In this document: piece after piece, positions 20,760 through 30,037 of the stretch
Numbering within the stretch: the stretch's first letter is position 1
How the letters are laid out: the number at the start of each line of letters is the position of its first letter
Assembly (NCBI RefSeq): GCF_001685415.1
Contig: NZ_CP014989.1
Coordinates: 806,001-870,000, forward strand
Direction: 5' to 3'
Source: Serinicoccus hydrothermalis
GTDB lineage: Bacteria; Actinomycetota; Actinomycetes; Actinomycetales; Dermatophilaceae
Length of the DNA: 64,000 nucleotides
Position numbers and translations under genes: made by a program
The notes under the pieces: generated by a model
The model's database searches: none
What the model was told of the DNA's origin: nothing
What the model saw: only the letters and a program-made list of their open reading frames with translations

Positions 20760-23700
20760 TCAGACGTTGCGGCGGTACTGGCCCCCGACCTCGAAGAAGG
20801 CCTCGGTGATCTGGCCGAGCGAGCACACGCGGGCGGCGTCCATGAGGACGGCGAAGACGTTGTCGCCGGCCATCGCGGCCTCCTTGAGCCGGGCCAGCGC
20901 CTCCTGCGCCTCCTCGCGGTGCTCCTCCTGGTATGCCTGCACCCGGTCCAGCTGCGACTGCTTCTCGTGCTCGGTGGCCCGGGCCAGCTCGACCTCGACC
21001 TCCTCGCGCTCGGACTCCGGCCGGCGGAAGGTGTTGACGCCGATGATCGGCAGCGTGCCGTCGTGCTTGCGGTGCTCGTAGAGCAGCGACTCGTCCTGGA
21101 TCTTGCCGCGCTGGTAGCCGGTCTCCATGGCGCCCAGCACCCCGCCGCGCTCGCTGATCCGGTCGAACTCGGCGAGCACCGCCTCCTCGACGAGGTCGGT
21201 GAGCGCCTCGATGATGAACGACCCCTGGTTGGGGTTCTCGTTCATCGCCAGGCCCCACTCCTTGTTGATGATGAGCTGGATCGCCAGCGCCCGGCGCACC
21301 GACTCCCCGCTCGGGGTGGTCACCGCCTCGTCGTAGGCGTTGGTGTGCAGCGAGTTGGCGTTGTCGTAGATCGCGATGAGCGCCTGGAGCGTGGTGCGGA
21401 TGTCGTTGAAGTCCATCTCCTGCGCGTGCAGCGAGCGCCCCGACGTCTGGACGTGGTACTTCAGCTTCTGGCTGCGCTCGTTGGCGCCGTAGCGCTCCCG
21501 CATGGCGACCGCCCAGATCCGCCGGGCCACCCGCCCGATGACGGAGTACTCCGCGTCCATCCCGTTGGAGAAGAAGAAGGACAGGTTCGGCGCGAAGGCG
21601 TTGATGTCCATCCCGCGGGCGAGGTAGGACTCGACGTAGGTGAAGCCGTTGGCGAGGGTGAAGGCGAGCTGGCTGATGGGGTTCGCCCCGGCCTCGGCGA
21701 TGTGGTAGCCCGAGATGGACACCGAGTAGAAGTTGCGCACGCCCTGCTCGATGAACCACTCCTGGACGTCGCCCATCATCCGCAGCGAGAACTCGGTGGT
21801 GAACAGGCAGGTGTTCTGCCCCTGGTCCTCCTTGAGGATGTCCGCCTGCACCGTCCCGCGGACGTTCTGCAGGGCATACTCCCGCAGCTCCTGCGCCTCG
21901 GCGCCGGAGGGCTCGCGCCCCTCCTTCTCCCGGAAGGCGTCGACCTGCTGGTCGATCGCGGTGTTGAGGAAGAAGGCGAGCACGGTCGGCGCCGGGCCGT
22001 TGATGGTCATCGAGACCGAGGTCGTCGGGTCCACGAGGTTGAAGCCGTCGTAGAGCGCCTTCATGTCGTCCAGCGTCGCGATCGAGACCCCGGAGGTCCC
22101 GACCTTGCCGTAGATGTCCGGGCGCTGCTCCGGGTCGTGGCCGTAGAGCGTCACCGAGTCGAAGGCGGTCGACAGCCGGGTCGCGGGCTGGCCCTCGGAG
22201 AGCAGCTTGAAGCGCCGGTTGGTCCGGAACGGGTCGCCCTCGCCCGCGAACATCCGCGCCGGGTCCTCGTTGTCGCGCTTGAAGGCGAAGACACCGGCCG
22301 TGTAGGGGAAGAAGCCGGGCAGGTTCTCCCGGCGCCAGAAGCGCACGAGCGCCCCGGCCTCGTCGTAGGTCGGCAGGGCGACGCGGGGTATGCGGTTTCC
22401 GGAGAGCGACTCCTTGGTCAGCTGCGTGTGGATCTCGCGGTCCCGGACCGTGACCACCTGCTCCTCGCCGGAGTATGCCTCGACCCGCGCGGGCCAGCCC
22501 TCGATCATCTCCTCGACCTCGACCGGCAGCTCCCGGCGCGCCTCGGCCAGGAGGTCGTCGACGCCGTGGTCGGTCCTCCCGGCGGCCGCCAGCTCGTCGT
22601 CGACGGCGGCGAGGCGCTCGACGCGGCGGGCGGCGAGGGCATACCGCTCGGTGTCGTCGTGGTAGCCGCGCAGGGTGTCGGCGATCTCGGCGAGGTAGCG
22701 CACCCGCTTCGGCGGGACGACCTGCCGGATCATCGAGCTGTGCCGCACGTCGACCGGCGGCAGCGTGCCCTCGCCGACCTCGAGCCCGTCGTCGGCGAGC
22801 TGGTCGCGCAGCGCCTGGTAGAGCGCGGTGACCCCGTCGTCGTTGAAGGTCGCCGCCGAGGTGCCGAAGACCGGCATGTCCTCGGGGCGCTGGCCGAAGG
22901 CCTCCCGGTTGCGCACCAGCTGGCGGCCGACGTCGCGCAGCGCGTCCATGGCGCCGCGCCGCTCGAACTTGTTGATGGCCACGACGTCGGCGAAGTCGAG
23001 CATGTCGATCTTCTCGAGCTGGCTGGCGGCACCGAACTCCGGCGTCATGACGTAGAGCGAGGTGTCGACGTAGGGCACGATGCCGGCGTCTCCCTGGCCG
23101 ATGCCCGGCGTCTCCACGACGACGAGGTCGAAGCCGGCCGCCTTGAGGATGTCGATCGCCGCCGGGAGCGCCTCGGGCACCTCGGACTCCCCGCGGGTGG
23201 CCATGGACCGGAACATGGCCTGGTCCCCTCCGATGGCGCCCATCCGGATCCGGTCGCCGAGCAGCGCGCCGCCGCCCTTGCGCCGGGTCGGGTCGATGGC
23301 GATGATCCCGATCCGCAGCCGGTCGCCCTGGTCGATCCGGAAGCGGCGGACCAGCTCGTCGGTGAGCGAGCTCTTGCCCGACCCGCCGGTGCCGGTGATC
23401 CCGAGCACCGGCGTGGCGCTCTCCTGCGCCGCCGCGGCATACCGCTCGCGGTCGGCGGCCGGGAGCGAGCCCAGCTCGGCACCCGTGATCGCGCGGGCGA
23501 CCGCGGTCCGCTCCCCCGCCAGCACGGCCTCGACGTCGGCGGCGCCGACCTCCCACAGATCGGCGTCGGCCTCGGTGATGACCTGGTTGATCATGCCCGG
23601 CAGGCCGAGCCGCTGCCCGTCCTCCGGGGAGAAGATCGTCACGCCGGCCTCGCGCAGCCGGGCGATCTCCTCGGCGACGATGACGCCACCACCCCCGCCG

Positions 23701-24035
23701 ACGACCGTGACGTGGCCCGCGCCGGCCTGCCGCAGCTGGTCGACGAGGTACTCGAAGTACTCCACGTGGCCGCCCTGGTAGGAGGAGACGGCGACGGCGC
23801 TGGCGTCCTCGTCGAGGACCGCCTCGACGACCTCGGCGACCGAGCGGTTGTGCCCGAGGTGGATCACCTCGGCGCCCTGGCTCTGCATGATCCGCCGCAT
23901 GATGTTGATCGACGCGTCATGCCCGTCGAAGAGGCTCGCGGCCGTGACGATCCGGACCGGGTTCTCGGGGGTGCGCAGCGCGGGCCTGCCGCCCCCGGCC
24001 TCGGTCGCCGTCGCTGCGCTCTGGTCGTTCTTCAC
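20760..24035 (-). CDS. icmF: Fused isobutyryl-CoA mutase (B12- and GTPase-containing)
   Basis: The 1091-residue protein has the full IcmF order. Residues about 28-160 are the cobalamin-binding domain (FDGHDASINIMRRI, VIHLGHNRS, SSYQGGH). About 200-500 is the MeaB-like chaperone GTPase (GTGGSGKSSLTDEL). About 540-1091 is the acyl-CoA mutase substrate domain, with KYHVQTSGRSLHAQE and AYDEAVTTPS. It interconverts isobutyryl-CoA and butyryl-CoA, linking valine and fatty-acid metabolism. GTG at 24035 is preceded by AGGAGGAG. The gene is monocistronic, between a strong hairpin and its own operator-like dyad. A pivalyl- or other acyl-CoA specificity cannot be excluded. Confidence 0.94.
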   Translation of the reverse strand: MKNDQSAATATEAGGGRPALRTPENPVRIVTAASLFDGHDASINIMRRIMQSQGAEVIHLGHNRSVAEVVEAVLDEDASAVAVSSYQGGHVEYFEYLVDQLRQAGAGHVTVVGGGGGVIVAEEIARLREAGVTIFSPEDGQRLGLPGMINQVITEADADLWEVGAADVEAVLAGERTAVARAITGAELGSLPAADRERYAAAAQESATPVLGITGTGGSGKSSLTDELVRRFRIDQGDRLRIGIIAIDPTRRKGGGALLGDRIRMGAIGGDQAMFRSMATRGESEVPEALPAAIDILKAAGFDLVVVETPGIGQGDAGIVPYVDTSLYVMTPEFGAASQLEKIDMLDFADVVAINKFERRGAMDALRDVGRQLVRNREAFGQRPEDMPVFGTSAATFNDDGVTALYQALRDQLADDGLEVGEGTLPPVDVRHSSMIRQVVPPKRVRYLAEIADTLRGYHDDTERYALAARRVERLAAVDDELAAAGRTDHGVDDLLAEARRELPVEVEEMIEGWPARVEAYSGEEQVVTVRDREIHTQLTKESLSGNRIPRVALPTYDEAGALVRFWRRENLPGFFPYTAGVFAFKRDNEDPARMFAGEGDPFRTNRRFKLLSEGQPATRLSTAFDSVTLYGHDPEQRPDIYGKVGTSGVSIATLDDMKALYDGFNLVDPTTSVSMTINGPAPTVLAFFLNTAIDQQVDAFREKEGREPSGAEAQELREYALQNVRGTVQADILKEDQGQNTCLFTTEFSLRMMGDVQEWFIEQGVRNFYSVSISGYHIAEAGANPISQLAFTLANGFTYVESYLARGMDINAFAPNLSFFFSNGMDAEYSVIGRVARRIWAVAMRERYGANERSQKLKYHVQTSGRSLHAQEMDFNDIRTTLQALIAIYDNANSLHTNAYDEAVTTPSGESVRRALAIQLIINKEWGLAMNENPNQGSFIIEALTDLVEEAVLAEFDRISERGGVLGAMETGYQRGKIQDESLLYEHRKHDGTLPIIGVNTFRRPESEREEVEVELARATEHEKQSQLDRVQAYQEEHREEAQEALARLKEAAMAGDNVFAVLMDAARVCSLGQITEAFFEVGGQYRRNV

Positions 24036-24071
24036 CGGTGCTCTCCTCCTCGAGTGCGGGCCTGCCCCTCG

Positions 24072-24112
24072 ATGGTAGTCGACCGCGGCACCGTGCTTGA
24101 CGCGCCCGTCAA
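24072..24112 (-). promoter_or_regulatory. icmF promoter with TTGACG-N4-CGTCAA dyad
   Basis: On the minus strand TACCAT (24077-24072) is a good -10 about 36 bases before the icmF GTG. Upstream, TTGACG and CGTCAA form a perfect 6-4-6 palindrome at 24097-24112, in the -35 area. A repressor at this dyad would block polymerase. The regulator is not identifiable here. Confidence 0.45.
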
Positions 24113-24164
24113 CATACGCCTCCCGACCTGCCGGTCTCAGGCCTCATCTCGGAGCGGAGGAGAT

Positions 24165-24286
24165 CGTTACCGTTACGTAACCGTGAATGCTTGATGCCGG
24201 GCAGGTAGGGGTGCTGCGATAGAGGACCGTGCCCACGTCCCCACGATCAGGGATGCGGGAAAGTTCTTCAGAAAGGACGCGCGACG
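24165..24286 (+). promoter_or_regulatory. Upstream region of the alpha-glucoside importer with GTTACGTAAC palindrome
   Basis: GTTACGTAAC at 24172-24181 is a perfect 10-base palindrome preceded by a direct copy of GTTAC at 24166-24170. Downstream, TTGATG at 24190-24195 may be a -35, but no well-spaced -10 is clear. AAGGA lies nine bases before the ATG at 24287. The palindrome is a likely operator for a sugar-responsive regulator not encoded alongside. Confidence 0.4.
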
Positions 24287-25660
24287 ATGCGCAGAAGCAC
24301 TACTCGCCGGCTGGCGATGGCAGCGACCCTCGGCCTGGCGGGGGTCACGTTGGCCGCCTGCGGCGGCGGCGAGGGTTCCGGCGGCGACGACGTCGACGAG
24401 GCCCTGTCGTCGGTCGACGTCGCCTGCGAGCCCTACCAGGAGTACGGCGACCTCGAGGGGACGAGCGTGAGCGTCTACACCTCGATCGTCTCCCCCGAGG
24501 ACCAGTCCCACATCGACGCCTTCATCCCCTTTGAGGACTGCACCGGCGTGACGGTGGAGTACGAGGGCTCCCGCCAGTTCGAGACCCAGCTCCCCGTGCG
24601 GCTCGAGTCCGGCAACGCCCCCGACATGGCCTACATCCCCCAGCCCGGTCTCGTCGAGCGCCTCGTCACCGACTTCCCGGACTCGGTCTTCCCGGTCGGT
24701 GAGCAGGCCGAGGCCAACGTCGACGAGTACTACAACGAGTCCTGGAAGGGCTACGGCACGGTCGACGGCACCTACTATGCCGCTCCGCTCGGCGCCAACG
24801 CCAAGTCCTTCGTGTGGTACTCCCCGGGAGCCTTCGAGGAGAACGGCTACCAGATCCCCGAGACCTGGGACGACCTCATGGCGCTCTCGGAGCAGATCGC
24901 CTCGGACCACCCGGACGCCAAGCCCTGGTGCGCTGGCATCGAGTCCGGCAACGCCACCGGCTGGCCGGCCACAGACTGGTTGGAAGACATGATGCTGCGG
25001 ACCGCCGGGCCGGAGGCCTACGACCAGTGGGTCGAGCACGAGATCCCCTTCAACGACGACCAGGTCGTCGAGGCGCTGGACCAGGCCGGCCAGGTGCTCA
25101 AGGACGAGAAGATGGTCAACGGAGGTCTCGGTGGCGTGGAGTCGATCGCCACCGTGCCCTTCGGCGAGGCCGGGCTGCCCATTCTCGACGGGTCGTGCTT
25201 CCTGCACCGGCAGGCGTCCTTCTACCAGGCCAACTGGCCGGAGGGTACCAACGTCGCCGAAGACGGCGACGTCTTCGCGTTCTACCTGCCGGGCGACGAC
25301 CCCGACGAGCAGCCGCTGCTGGGTGGTGGCGAGTTCACGCTGATGTTCGCCGACCGTCCTGAGGTCCAGGCCCTGCAGGCCTACCTCGCGAGCCCCGAGT
25401 GGTCCAACGCCAAGGCGAAGGTCTCCGCCCCCGGATGGGTCTCGGCCAACTCCGGCCTCGACCCGGCCAACCTGAAGTCCCCCATCGACCAGCTGGCCTA
25501 CGAGCTGCTGACCGACGAGGCGACGGAGTTCCGGTTCGACGGCTCCGACCTCATGCCGGCCGCGGTCGGCACCGGGTCCTTCTGGACCGGCATGACCAAC
25601 TGGATCACCGGCGAGGACACCCAGTCGGTGCTCGACTCCATCGAGAACAGCTGGGACTGA
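24287..25660 (+). CDS. Alpha-glucoside ABC transporter substrate-binding lipoprotein (AglE-like)
   Basis: The 457-residue exported lipoprotein starts MRRSTTRRLAMAATLG and has the lipobox LAAC with Cys25. The mature part includes VSVYTSIVSPEDQSHIDAF, EGSRQFETQLPVR, and PWCAGIESGNATGWPATDW, features shared with AglE-type alpha-glucoside binders. Both permeases next door also resemble AglF/AglG. It should bind maltose, sucrose, trehalose or similar glucosides outside the membrane; which one is unresolved. A stable intergenic hairpin follows, so its mRNA may be more abundant than that of the permeases. Confidence 0.88.
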   Translation: MRRSTTRRLAMAATLGLAGVTLAACGGGEGSGGDDVDEALSSVDVACEPYQEYGDLEGTSVSVYTSIVSPEDQSHIDAFIPFEDCTGVTVEYEGSRQFETQLPVRLESGNAPDMAYIPQPGLVERLVTDFPDSVFPVGEQAEANVDEYYNESWKGYGTVDGTYYAAPLGANAKSFVWYSPGAFEENGYQIPETWDDLMALSEQIASDHPDAKPWCAGIESGNATGWPATDWLEDMMLRTAGPEAYDQWVEHEIPFNDDQVVEALDQAGQVLKDEKMVNGGLGGVESIATVPFGEAGLPILDGSCFLHRQASFYQANWPEGTNVAEDGDVFAFYLPGDDPDEQPLLGGGEFTLMFADRPEVQALQAYLASPEWSNAKAKVSAPGWVSANSGLDPANLKSPIDQLAYELLTDEATEFRFDGSDLMPAAVGTGSFWTGMTNWITGEDTQSVLDSIENSWD

Positions 25661-25674
25661 CCCGCTGACGGCGC

Positions 25675-25703
25675 GGGGCGGGCGGTGTCTCACCGCCCGC
25701 CCC
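25675..25703 (+). terminator. 13-bp hairpin between binding-protein and permease genes
   Basis: Arms 25675-25687 and 25691-25703 pair perfectly over 13 GC-rich bases around a TCT loop. It lies in the 86-base gap between aglE-like and aglF-like genes of one operon. In importer operons such elements act as partial terminators or mRNA stabilisers that keep binding protein in excess. Confidence 0.75.
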
Positions 25704-25746
25704 AACGCCGTCCGCGGCCTCTCGGCCCGCCGGAAAGGACTCATCC

Positions 25747-26727
25747 ATGGAGTTTTTGCTCAACACCGGGACACCGGTGGAGAAGTTCCTCGTCATGGGG
25801 ATCGCAATCCTGCTGTTCGTCGCAGTGATGGCACTCGTGCTCTTCCTCGCCGACCGCCCTCGGATGCCGCTGTGGATCACGGTGCTGGCGTTCCTGGGCC
25901 CGGCCGCCCTGCTGGTCGTCTTCGGGCTGGTCTACCCCGCCATCGTGACGATCATGAACTCGTTCCGCAGCGACAACGGCCAGGACTGGGTCGGTGTCCA
26001 GAACTACGCCGACGTCTTCGGCAACTCGGCGCTGCGGATCGTGCTGCTCAACACCTTCCTGTGGGTGATCCTGGTGCCGCTGCTGTCGGCGGCGATCGGG
26101 CTGGTGTATGCCGTGCTCGTGGACCGGACCCGCTTCGAGAAGCTCGCCAAGACCCTGGTCTTCCTCCCGATGGCGATCTCGATGGTCGGGGCGAGCATCA
26201 TCTGGAAGTTCGTCTACGACTTCAAGCCCACCGACCGGCCCCAGACGGGCCTGGCCAATCAGCTGCTGGTCTGGCTCGGCTTCGACAGCCAGCAGTTCCT
26301 GCTCACCTGGCCCTGGAACACCTTCTTCCTCATCGCGGTGATGATCTGGATCCAGTCGGGCTTCGCGATGACGATCCTGTCGGCCTCGATCAAGGCGATC
26401 CCGGACGACATCATCGAGGCCGCCAAGCTCGACGGCGTCAGCAACTGGCAGATGTTCCGCTCGGTGACCGTCCCGTCCATCCGTCCGGCCGTCGTCGTCG
26501 TCATCACCACGATCGCGATGGCGACCCTCAAGGTCTTCGACATCGTCTTCACGATGACCGGCGGCAACTTCGACACCTCGATCGTGGCCAACGAGTTCTA
26601 CACCCGGAGCTTCGTGCGCGGTGAGGGTGGCATCGGTGCCAGCCTCGCGGTGCTGCTCTTCGTCATGGTCGTCCCGGTCGTGGTCTACAACGTGCGCCAG
26701 ATGAAGCTGGCGGAGGAGCAGCGATGA
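25747..26727 (+). CDS. Alpha-glucoside ABC transporter permease (AglF-like)
   Basis: The 326-residue permease has an extra N-terminal helix (residues 12-34) before the usual six, as in AglF proteins. The EAA loop is IEAAKLDGVSNWQMFRSVTV. An FKPTDRPQTGLAN loop precedes the fourth segment. GAAAGGA about eight bases upstream is the ribosome site for ATG at 25747. The stop overlaps the next start (ATGA). Confidence 0.9.
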   Translation: MEFLLNTGTPVEKFLVMGIAILLFVAVMALVLFLADRPRMPLWITVLAFLGPAALLVVFGLVYPAIVTIMNSFRSDNGQDWVGVQNYADVFGNSALRIVLLNTFLWVILVPLLSAAIGLVYAVLVDRTRFEKLAKTLVFLPMAISMVGASIIWKFVYDFKPTDRPQTGLANQLLVWLGFDSQQFLLTWPWNTFFLIAVMIWIQSGFAMTILSASIKAIPDDIIEAAKLDGVSNWQMFRSVTVPSIRPAVVVVITTIAMATLKVFDIVFTMTGGNFDTSIVANEFYTRSFVRGEGGIGASLAVLLFVMVVPVVVYNVRQMKLAEEQR

Positions 26728-27662
26728 GCATCAGCACCGACACCGCCGACGAGGCCGGGACCACCCCGGCCAAGAGCACCGCACCGCGCAAGCTCACCAA
26801 GGCCGAGCAGCGTGCGGTCGACGCGAAGACCAAGCTGTCCTCGCCGTGGGCCAGCGTCATCGCGATCGTCATCGCCGTGCTGTGGAGCATCCCGACGCTC
26901 GGGCTGTTCGTCACCTCCTTCCGCCCGGAGATCGACATCCGCACCTCGGGATGGTGGACCTTCTTCAGCAACCCGCAGGTGACCTGGGCCAACTACGACG
27001 CGGTGCTCTACGGAGGCTCGACGAACTTCATCGATGTCTTCATCAACACCATCGTCATCACGTTGCCCGCCGTCATCATCCCGATCACGCTGGCACTGCT
27101 GGCGGCCTACGCCTTCGCGTGGCTGGAGTTCCGGGGCCGCAACGTCCTGTTCGTCGCGGTCTTCGCGCTGCAAATCGTCCCGATCCAGATCACGATGATC
27201 CCGCTGCTGACGCAGTACAACAACTGGGGCATCGTCGGGTCGTTCTGGCCGATCTGGCTCTCGCACACGATCTTCGCGCTGCCGCTGGCGATCTTCCTCC
27301 TGCACAACTTCATGATGGACATCCCCCGGTCCCTCGTGGAGGCGGCACGCGTCGACGGGGCGGGGCACGTGAAGATCTTCTTCCAGGTGCTGCTGCCCCT
27401 GCTCGTGCCGGCGATCGCGGCATTCGGGATCTTCCAGTTCCTCTGGGTCTGGAACGACCTGCTCGTCGGCCTGGTCTTCGGATCGGCGCAGGAGGTGGCG
27501 CCGCTGACGGTCCGCCTGGCGGACCTCACCGGCACGCGCGGGACCGCCTGGCACCTGCTGTCGGCCGGTGCCTTCGTCGCCATGGTCGTCCCGGTGACCG
27601 TCTTCCTGCTGCTGCAGCGCTACTTCGTCCGTGGTCTGCTGGCCGGCGGCGTGAAGGGCTGA
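26724..27662 (+). CDS. Alpha-glucoside ABC transporter permease (AglG-like)
   Basis: The 312-residue permease has a hydrophilic N-terminal arm of about 45 residues rich in Lys, Ala and Thr. Six membrane helices follow, with the EAA loop VEAARVDGAGHVKIFFQVLL and WVWNDLLVGLVF. It completes the importer with the preceding two genes. As with the other two importers here, no ATPase gene is present. A strong hairpin terminator follows 15 bases after the stop. Confidence 0.9.
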   Translation: MSISTDTADEAGTTPAKSTAPRKLTKAEQRAVDAKTKLSSPWASVIAIVIAVLWSIPTLGLFVTSFRPEIDIRTSGWWTFFSNPQVTWANYDAVLYGGSTNFIDVFINTIVITLPAVIIPITLALLAAYAFAWLEFRGRNVLFVAVFALQIVPIQITMIPLLTQYNNWGIVGSFWPIWLSHTIFALPLAIFLLHNFMMDIPRSLVEAARVDGAGHVKIFFQVLLPLLVPAIAAFGIFQFLWVWNDLLVGLVFGSAQEVAPLTVRLADLTGTRGTAWHLLSAGAFVAMVVPVTVFLLLQRYFVRGLLAGGVKG

Positions 27663-27676
27663 GCGGCCATCACGGT

Positions 27677-27709
27677 CATCGCCCCCGGGAGGCCCTCCCG
27701 GGGGCGATG
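27677..27709 (+). terminator. 15-bp perfect hairpin terminator after the alpha-glucoside importer
   Basis: Arms 27677-27691 and 27695-27709 are perfect complements over 15 bases with a GCC loop. It follows the last importer stop by 15 bases and precedes a gene with its own promoter signal. No long U run follows. Confidence 0.85.
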
Positions 27710-27743
27710 TTCGTGCTGCCGCGCGGGGCGAGTCCCCGGAACA

Positions 27744-27749
27744 TAGGCT
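27744..27749 (+). promoter_or_regulatory. Candidate -10 (TAGGCT) for the DUF1295 gene, leaderless
   Basis: TAGGCT lies exactly seven bases before the GTG start at 27757, with no ribosome site. It stands just downstream of the importer terminator. Confidence 0.45.
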
Positions 27750-27756
27750 GACCTGC

Positions 27757-28617
27757 GTGAAAAGCCTTCTCCTCGTCGCGGCTGCGACCCTCGGCGGTCT
27801 GCTCCTCGCGCTCGCCGCGTCCGACGGCGGCCAGCGCCTCGGCGGTGGCCTGCCGCTGATGCTCCTGCTGGTGCTCATCGCCTACGTCGTCAACTGGGTC
27901 GTCTACGTCCCCTCCTACCGGGCGCAGACCGAGCGCTTCTTCGACCTCACCGGCTCCCTCACCTTCCAGCTGGTGGCCGTGCTCGCCCTCGTCCTCGTCG
28001 ACGACCGCGACGCGCGCAGCTGGGTGCTCGCGGCGATGGTCCTGGTCTGGGCGCTGCGCCTCGGGATCTTCCTCTTCCGCCGGGTCTCCAAGGCCGGCAA
28101 GGACGGCCGCTTCGACGAGCTCAAGAAGGACTGGCGCCGGTTCCTCGTGGTCTGGACGACGCAGGGGCTGTGGGTGACGTTCACCGCGGGCGCCGCCCTG
28201 GCCGCGATCACCTCCGGGGACCGGGAGCCGCTGGGCGTCCTCGGGTATGCCGGGATCCTGGTCTGGTTGGCCGGCATCGGCTTCGAGTCGGTCGCCGACG
28301 CGCAGAAGTCGGCCTTCAAGGCCGACCCGGCGAACGAGGGCGAGTTCATCCGCACCGGGCTGTGGTCGATCTCGCGGCACCCCAACTACGTCGGCGAGAT
28401 CCTGCTGTGGACCGGGGTCGCCCTGGTCGCGGTCGCCCCGCTGTCCGGCTGGCAGCACGTCACCCTCGTCTCCCCCGTGCTCATCTACCTGCTGCTGCGC
28501 TTCGGCAGCGGCGTCCCGGCGCTCGAGCGGCGCGCCGACGAGCGGTGGGGCGACCGCGAGGACTACCAGGCCTACAAGGCGAGCACCCCGGTCCTCTTCC
28601 CGTTCGGGGCACGCTGA
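27757..28617 (+). CDS. DUF1295 (steroid 5-alpha-reductase-like) membrane protein
   Basis: The 286-residue protein has about six membrane helices. The C-terminal half carries the DUF1295 signature: ADAQKSAFKADP, then GLWSISRHPNYVGEILLW, then LERRADERWGDREDYQAYK. The RHPNYVGE motif is shared with isoprenylcysteine methyltransferase and steroid-reductase folds, which bind NADPH or SAM, but the reaction of bacterial DUF1295 proteins is not known. GTG at 27757 is supported by the -10 hexamer before it and by the hydrophobic segment that begins at once. Confidence 0.85.
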   Translation: MKSLLLVAAATLGGLLLALAASDGGQRLGGGLPLMLLLVLIAYVVNWVVYVPSYRAQTERFFDLTGSLTFQLVAVLALVLVDDRDARSWVLAAMVLVWALRLGIFLFRRVSKAGKDGRFDELKKDWRRFLVVWTTQGLWVTFTAGAALAAITSGDREPLGVLGYAGILVWLAGIGFESVADAQKSAFKADPANEGEFIRTGLWSISRHPNYVGEILLWTGVALVAVAPLSGWQHVTLVSPVLIYLLLRFGSGVPALERRADERWGDREDYQAYKASTPVLFPFGAR

Positions 28618-28636
28618 CGCGACCGGCGCGTCTGGG

Positions 28637-28642
28637 TAGGTT
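28637..28642 (+). promoter_or_regulatory. Candidate -10 (TAGGTT) for UGPase gene, leaderless
   Basis: TAGGTT lies six bases before ATG at 28649 with no Shine-Dalgarno sequence, in a 31-base gap after the DUF1295 gene. It implies a separate leaderless transcript. Confidence 0.45.
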
Positions 28643-28648
28643 GCTCCC

Positions 28649-30037
28649 ATGAGCACCAGCGCACCAGGACTCGACCAGGCCCTTGACCGTATGCAGCAGG
28701 CCGGCGTCAGCCGGCCGGCGCAGGACACCTTCGCCCGCCACTACGAGAACCTCGCGGCCGGGGCGACCGGGCTCATCGCCGAGGCGGACGTGGAGCCGGC
28801 CCTGCCCGCCGCCCATCTCGAGGAGGTGCAGGTCAGCGAGGACGAGGCGCGCAAGGCCCTCGCCGCGACCGCCGTCATCACCCTCAACGGCGGGCTCGGC
28901 ACCTCGATGGGGCTGGCCGGCCCCAAGTCGCTGCTCCCGGTCCGCGACGACCTGACCTTCCTCGACATCACGGTGCGTCAGGTGCTCGCGCTGCGGGAGC
29001 GCTACGACGTCCGCCTGCCGCTGACCTTCATGGACAGCTTCTCCACCCAGGAGGCGACGCTCGAGGTCCTGGGGCGCTACCCCGACCTGGAGGTGGCGGG
29101 CATACCGCTGGACTTCCTGCAGAGCCAGGAGCCCAAGCTGCGGGCCGACGACCTCACCCCCGTCACGTGGGAGGCCGACCCGCGGCTGGAGTGGTGCCCG
29201 CCCGGCCACGGCGACCTCTACCCCTCGCTGCTGGCGAGCGGGATGCTCGACCGGCTGGTGGAGGAGGGCTTCCGCTACGCCTTCGTCTCCAACGTCGACA
29301 ACCTGGGGGCCGCCGCCGACGGGCGGGTCGCCGCATGGTTCGCGGCCAGCGGCGCCGGCTTCGCCGCCGAGGTCTGCCGCCGGACCGAGATGGACAAGAA
29401 GGGCGGCCACCTCGTCCGGCGCCGCGCGGACGGCCGGCTGGTGCTGCGCGACACCGCGCAGACCGCCGAGGAGGAGATGGTCCACTTCATGGACGGCGAC
29501 AAGCACCCCTACGTCAACACCAACAACCTCTGGTTCGACCTGGAGCGGCTGCGCGCGATGCTCGCCGAGCGGGACGGGGTCATGGAGCTGCCCCTCATCC
29601 GCAACGCCAAGACCGTCGACCCCACCGACAAGGGCTCCACCCCGGTCGTCCAGATCGAGTCGGCGATGGGCAGCGCCGTCGAGCTCTTCGACGACGCCGC
29701 CTCGATCGCCGTGACCCGCGACCGCTTCGTGCCGGTCAAGACCACCAACGAGCTCGCCCTGCTCCGCTCGGACGTGTATGCCGTCGACGACACCTCCTTC
29801 CGGCTGCGCCGCACCGTGGACCCGGCGCCCGTGGTCGACCTGGACAAGGCGCACTACGGGATGATCGGCGACTTCGACGAGCGCTTCCCGGCCGGCGTGC
29901 CCTCGCTGGTGGAGGCGACCCGGCTGGAGGTCGAGGGCGACTGGCACTTCGGCCGCGACGTCCGCGTCGTCGGCTCCGCGGTCCTGGGGCCGGAGGGCGG
30001 CACCGTCGAGGACGGGTCGACGCTGGGCAGCGCGTGA
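28649..30037 (+). CDS. UTP-glucose-1-phosphate uridylyltransferase, eukaryote-like type
   Basis: This 462-residue enzyme belongs to the UDPGP family, not to bacterial GalU. The nucleotide-binding loop is TLNGGLGTSMGLAGPKSLLPV near residue 77. FMDSFSTQEAT, PPGHGDLYPSLLASG and FVSNVDNLGA follow in the order seen in plant and animal UGPases. It makes UDP-glucose from UTP and glucose-1-phosphate for glycan and trehalose synthesis. Such enzymes are found in several actinobacteria. The stop overlaps the next start (GTGA), so the two genes are coupled. Confidence 0.92.
   Translation: MSTSAPGLDQALDRMQQAGVSRPAQDTFARHYENLAAGATGLIAEADVEPALPAAHLEEVQVSEDEARKALAATAVITLNGGLGTSMGLAGPKSLLPVRDDLTFLDITVRQVLALRERYDVRLPLTFMDSFSTQEATLEVLGRYPDLEVAGIPLDFLQSQEPKLRADDLTPVTWEADPRLEWCPPGHGDLYPSLLASGMLDRLVEEGFRYAFVSNVDNLGAAADGRVAAWFAASGAGFAAEVCRRTEMDKKGGHLVRRRADGRLVLRDTAQTAEEEMVHFMDGDKHPYVNTNNLWFDLERLRAMLAERDGVMELPLIRNAKTVDPTDKGSTPVVQIESAMGSAVELFDDAASIAVTRDRFVPVKTTNELALLRSDVYAVDDTSFRLRRTVDPAPVVDLDKAHYGMIGDFDERFPAGVPSLVEATRLEVEGDWHFGRDVRVVGSAVLGPEGGTVEDGSTLGSA

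Noticed and set aside
20601-24194. A 1197-codon open frame on the plus strand opposite icmF
   Set aside because: It is antisense to an unmistakable IcmF, has no recognisable domain and is rich in Arg/Gly/Val/Leu runs, as expected of shadow frames in high-GC coding DNA.
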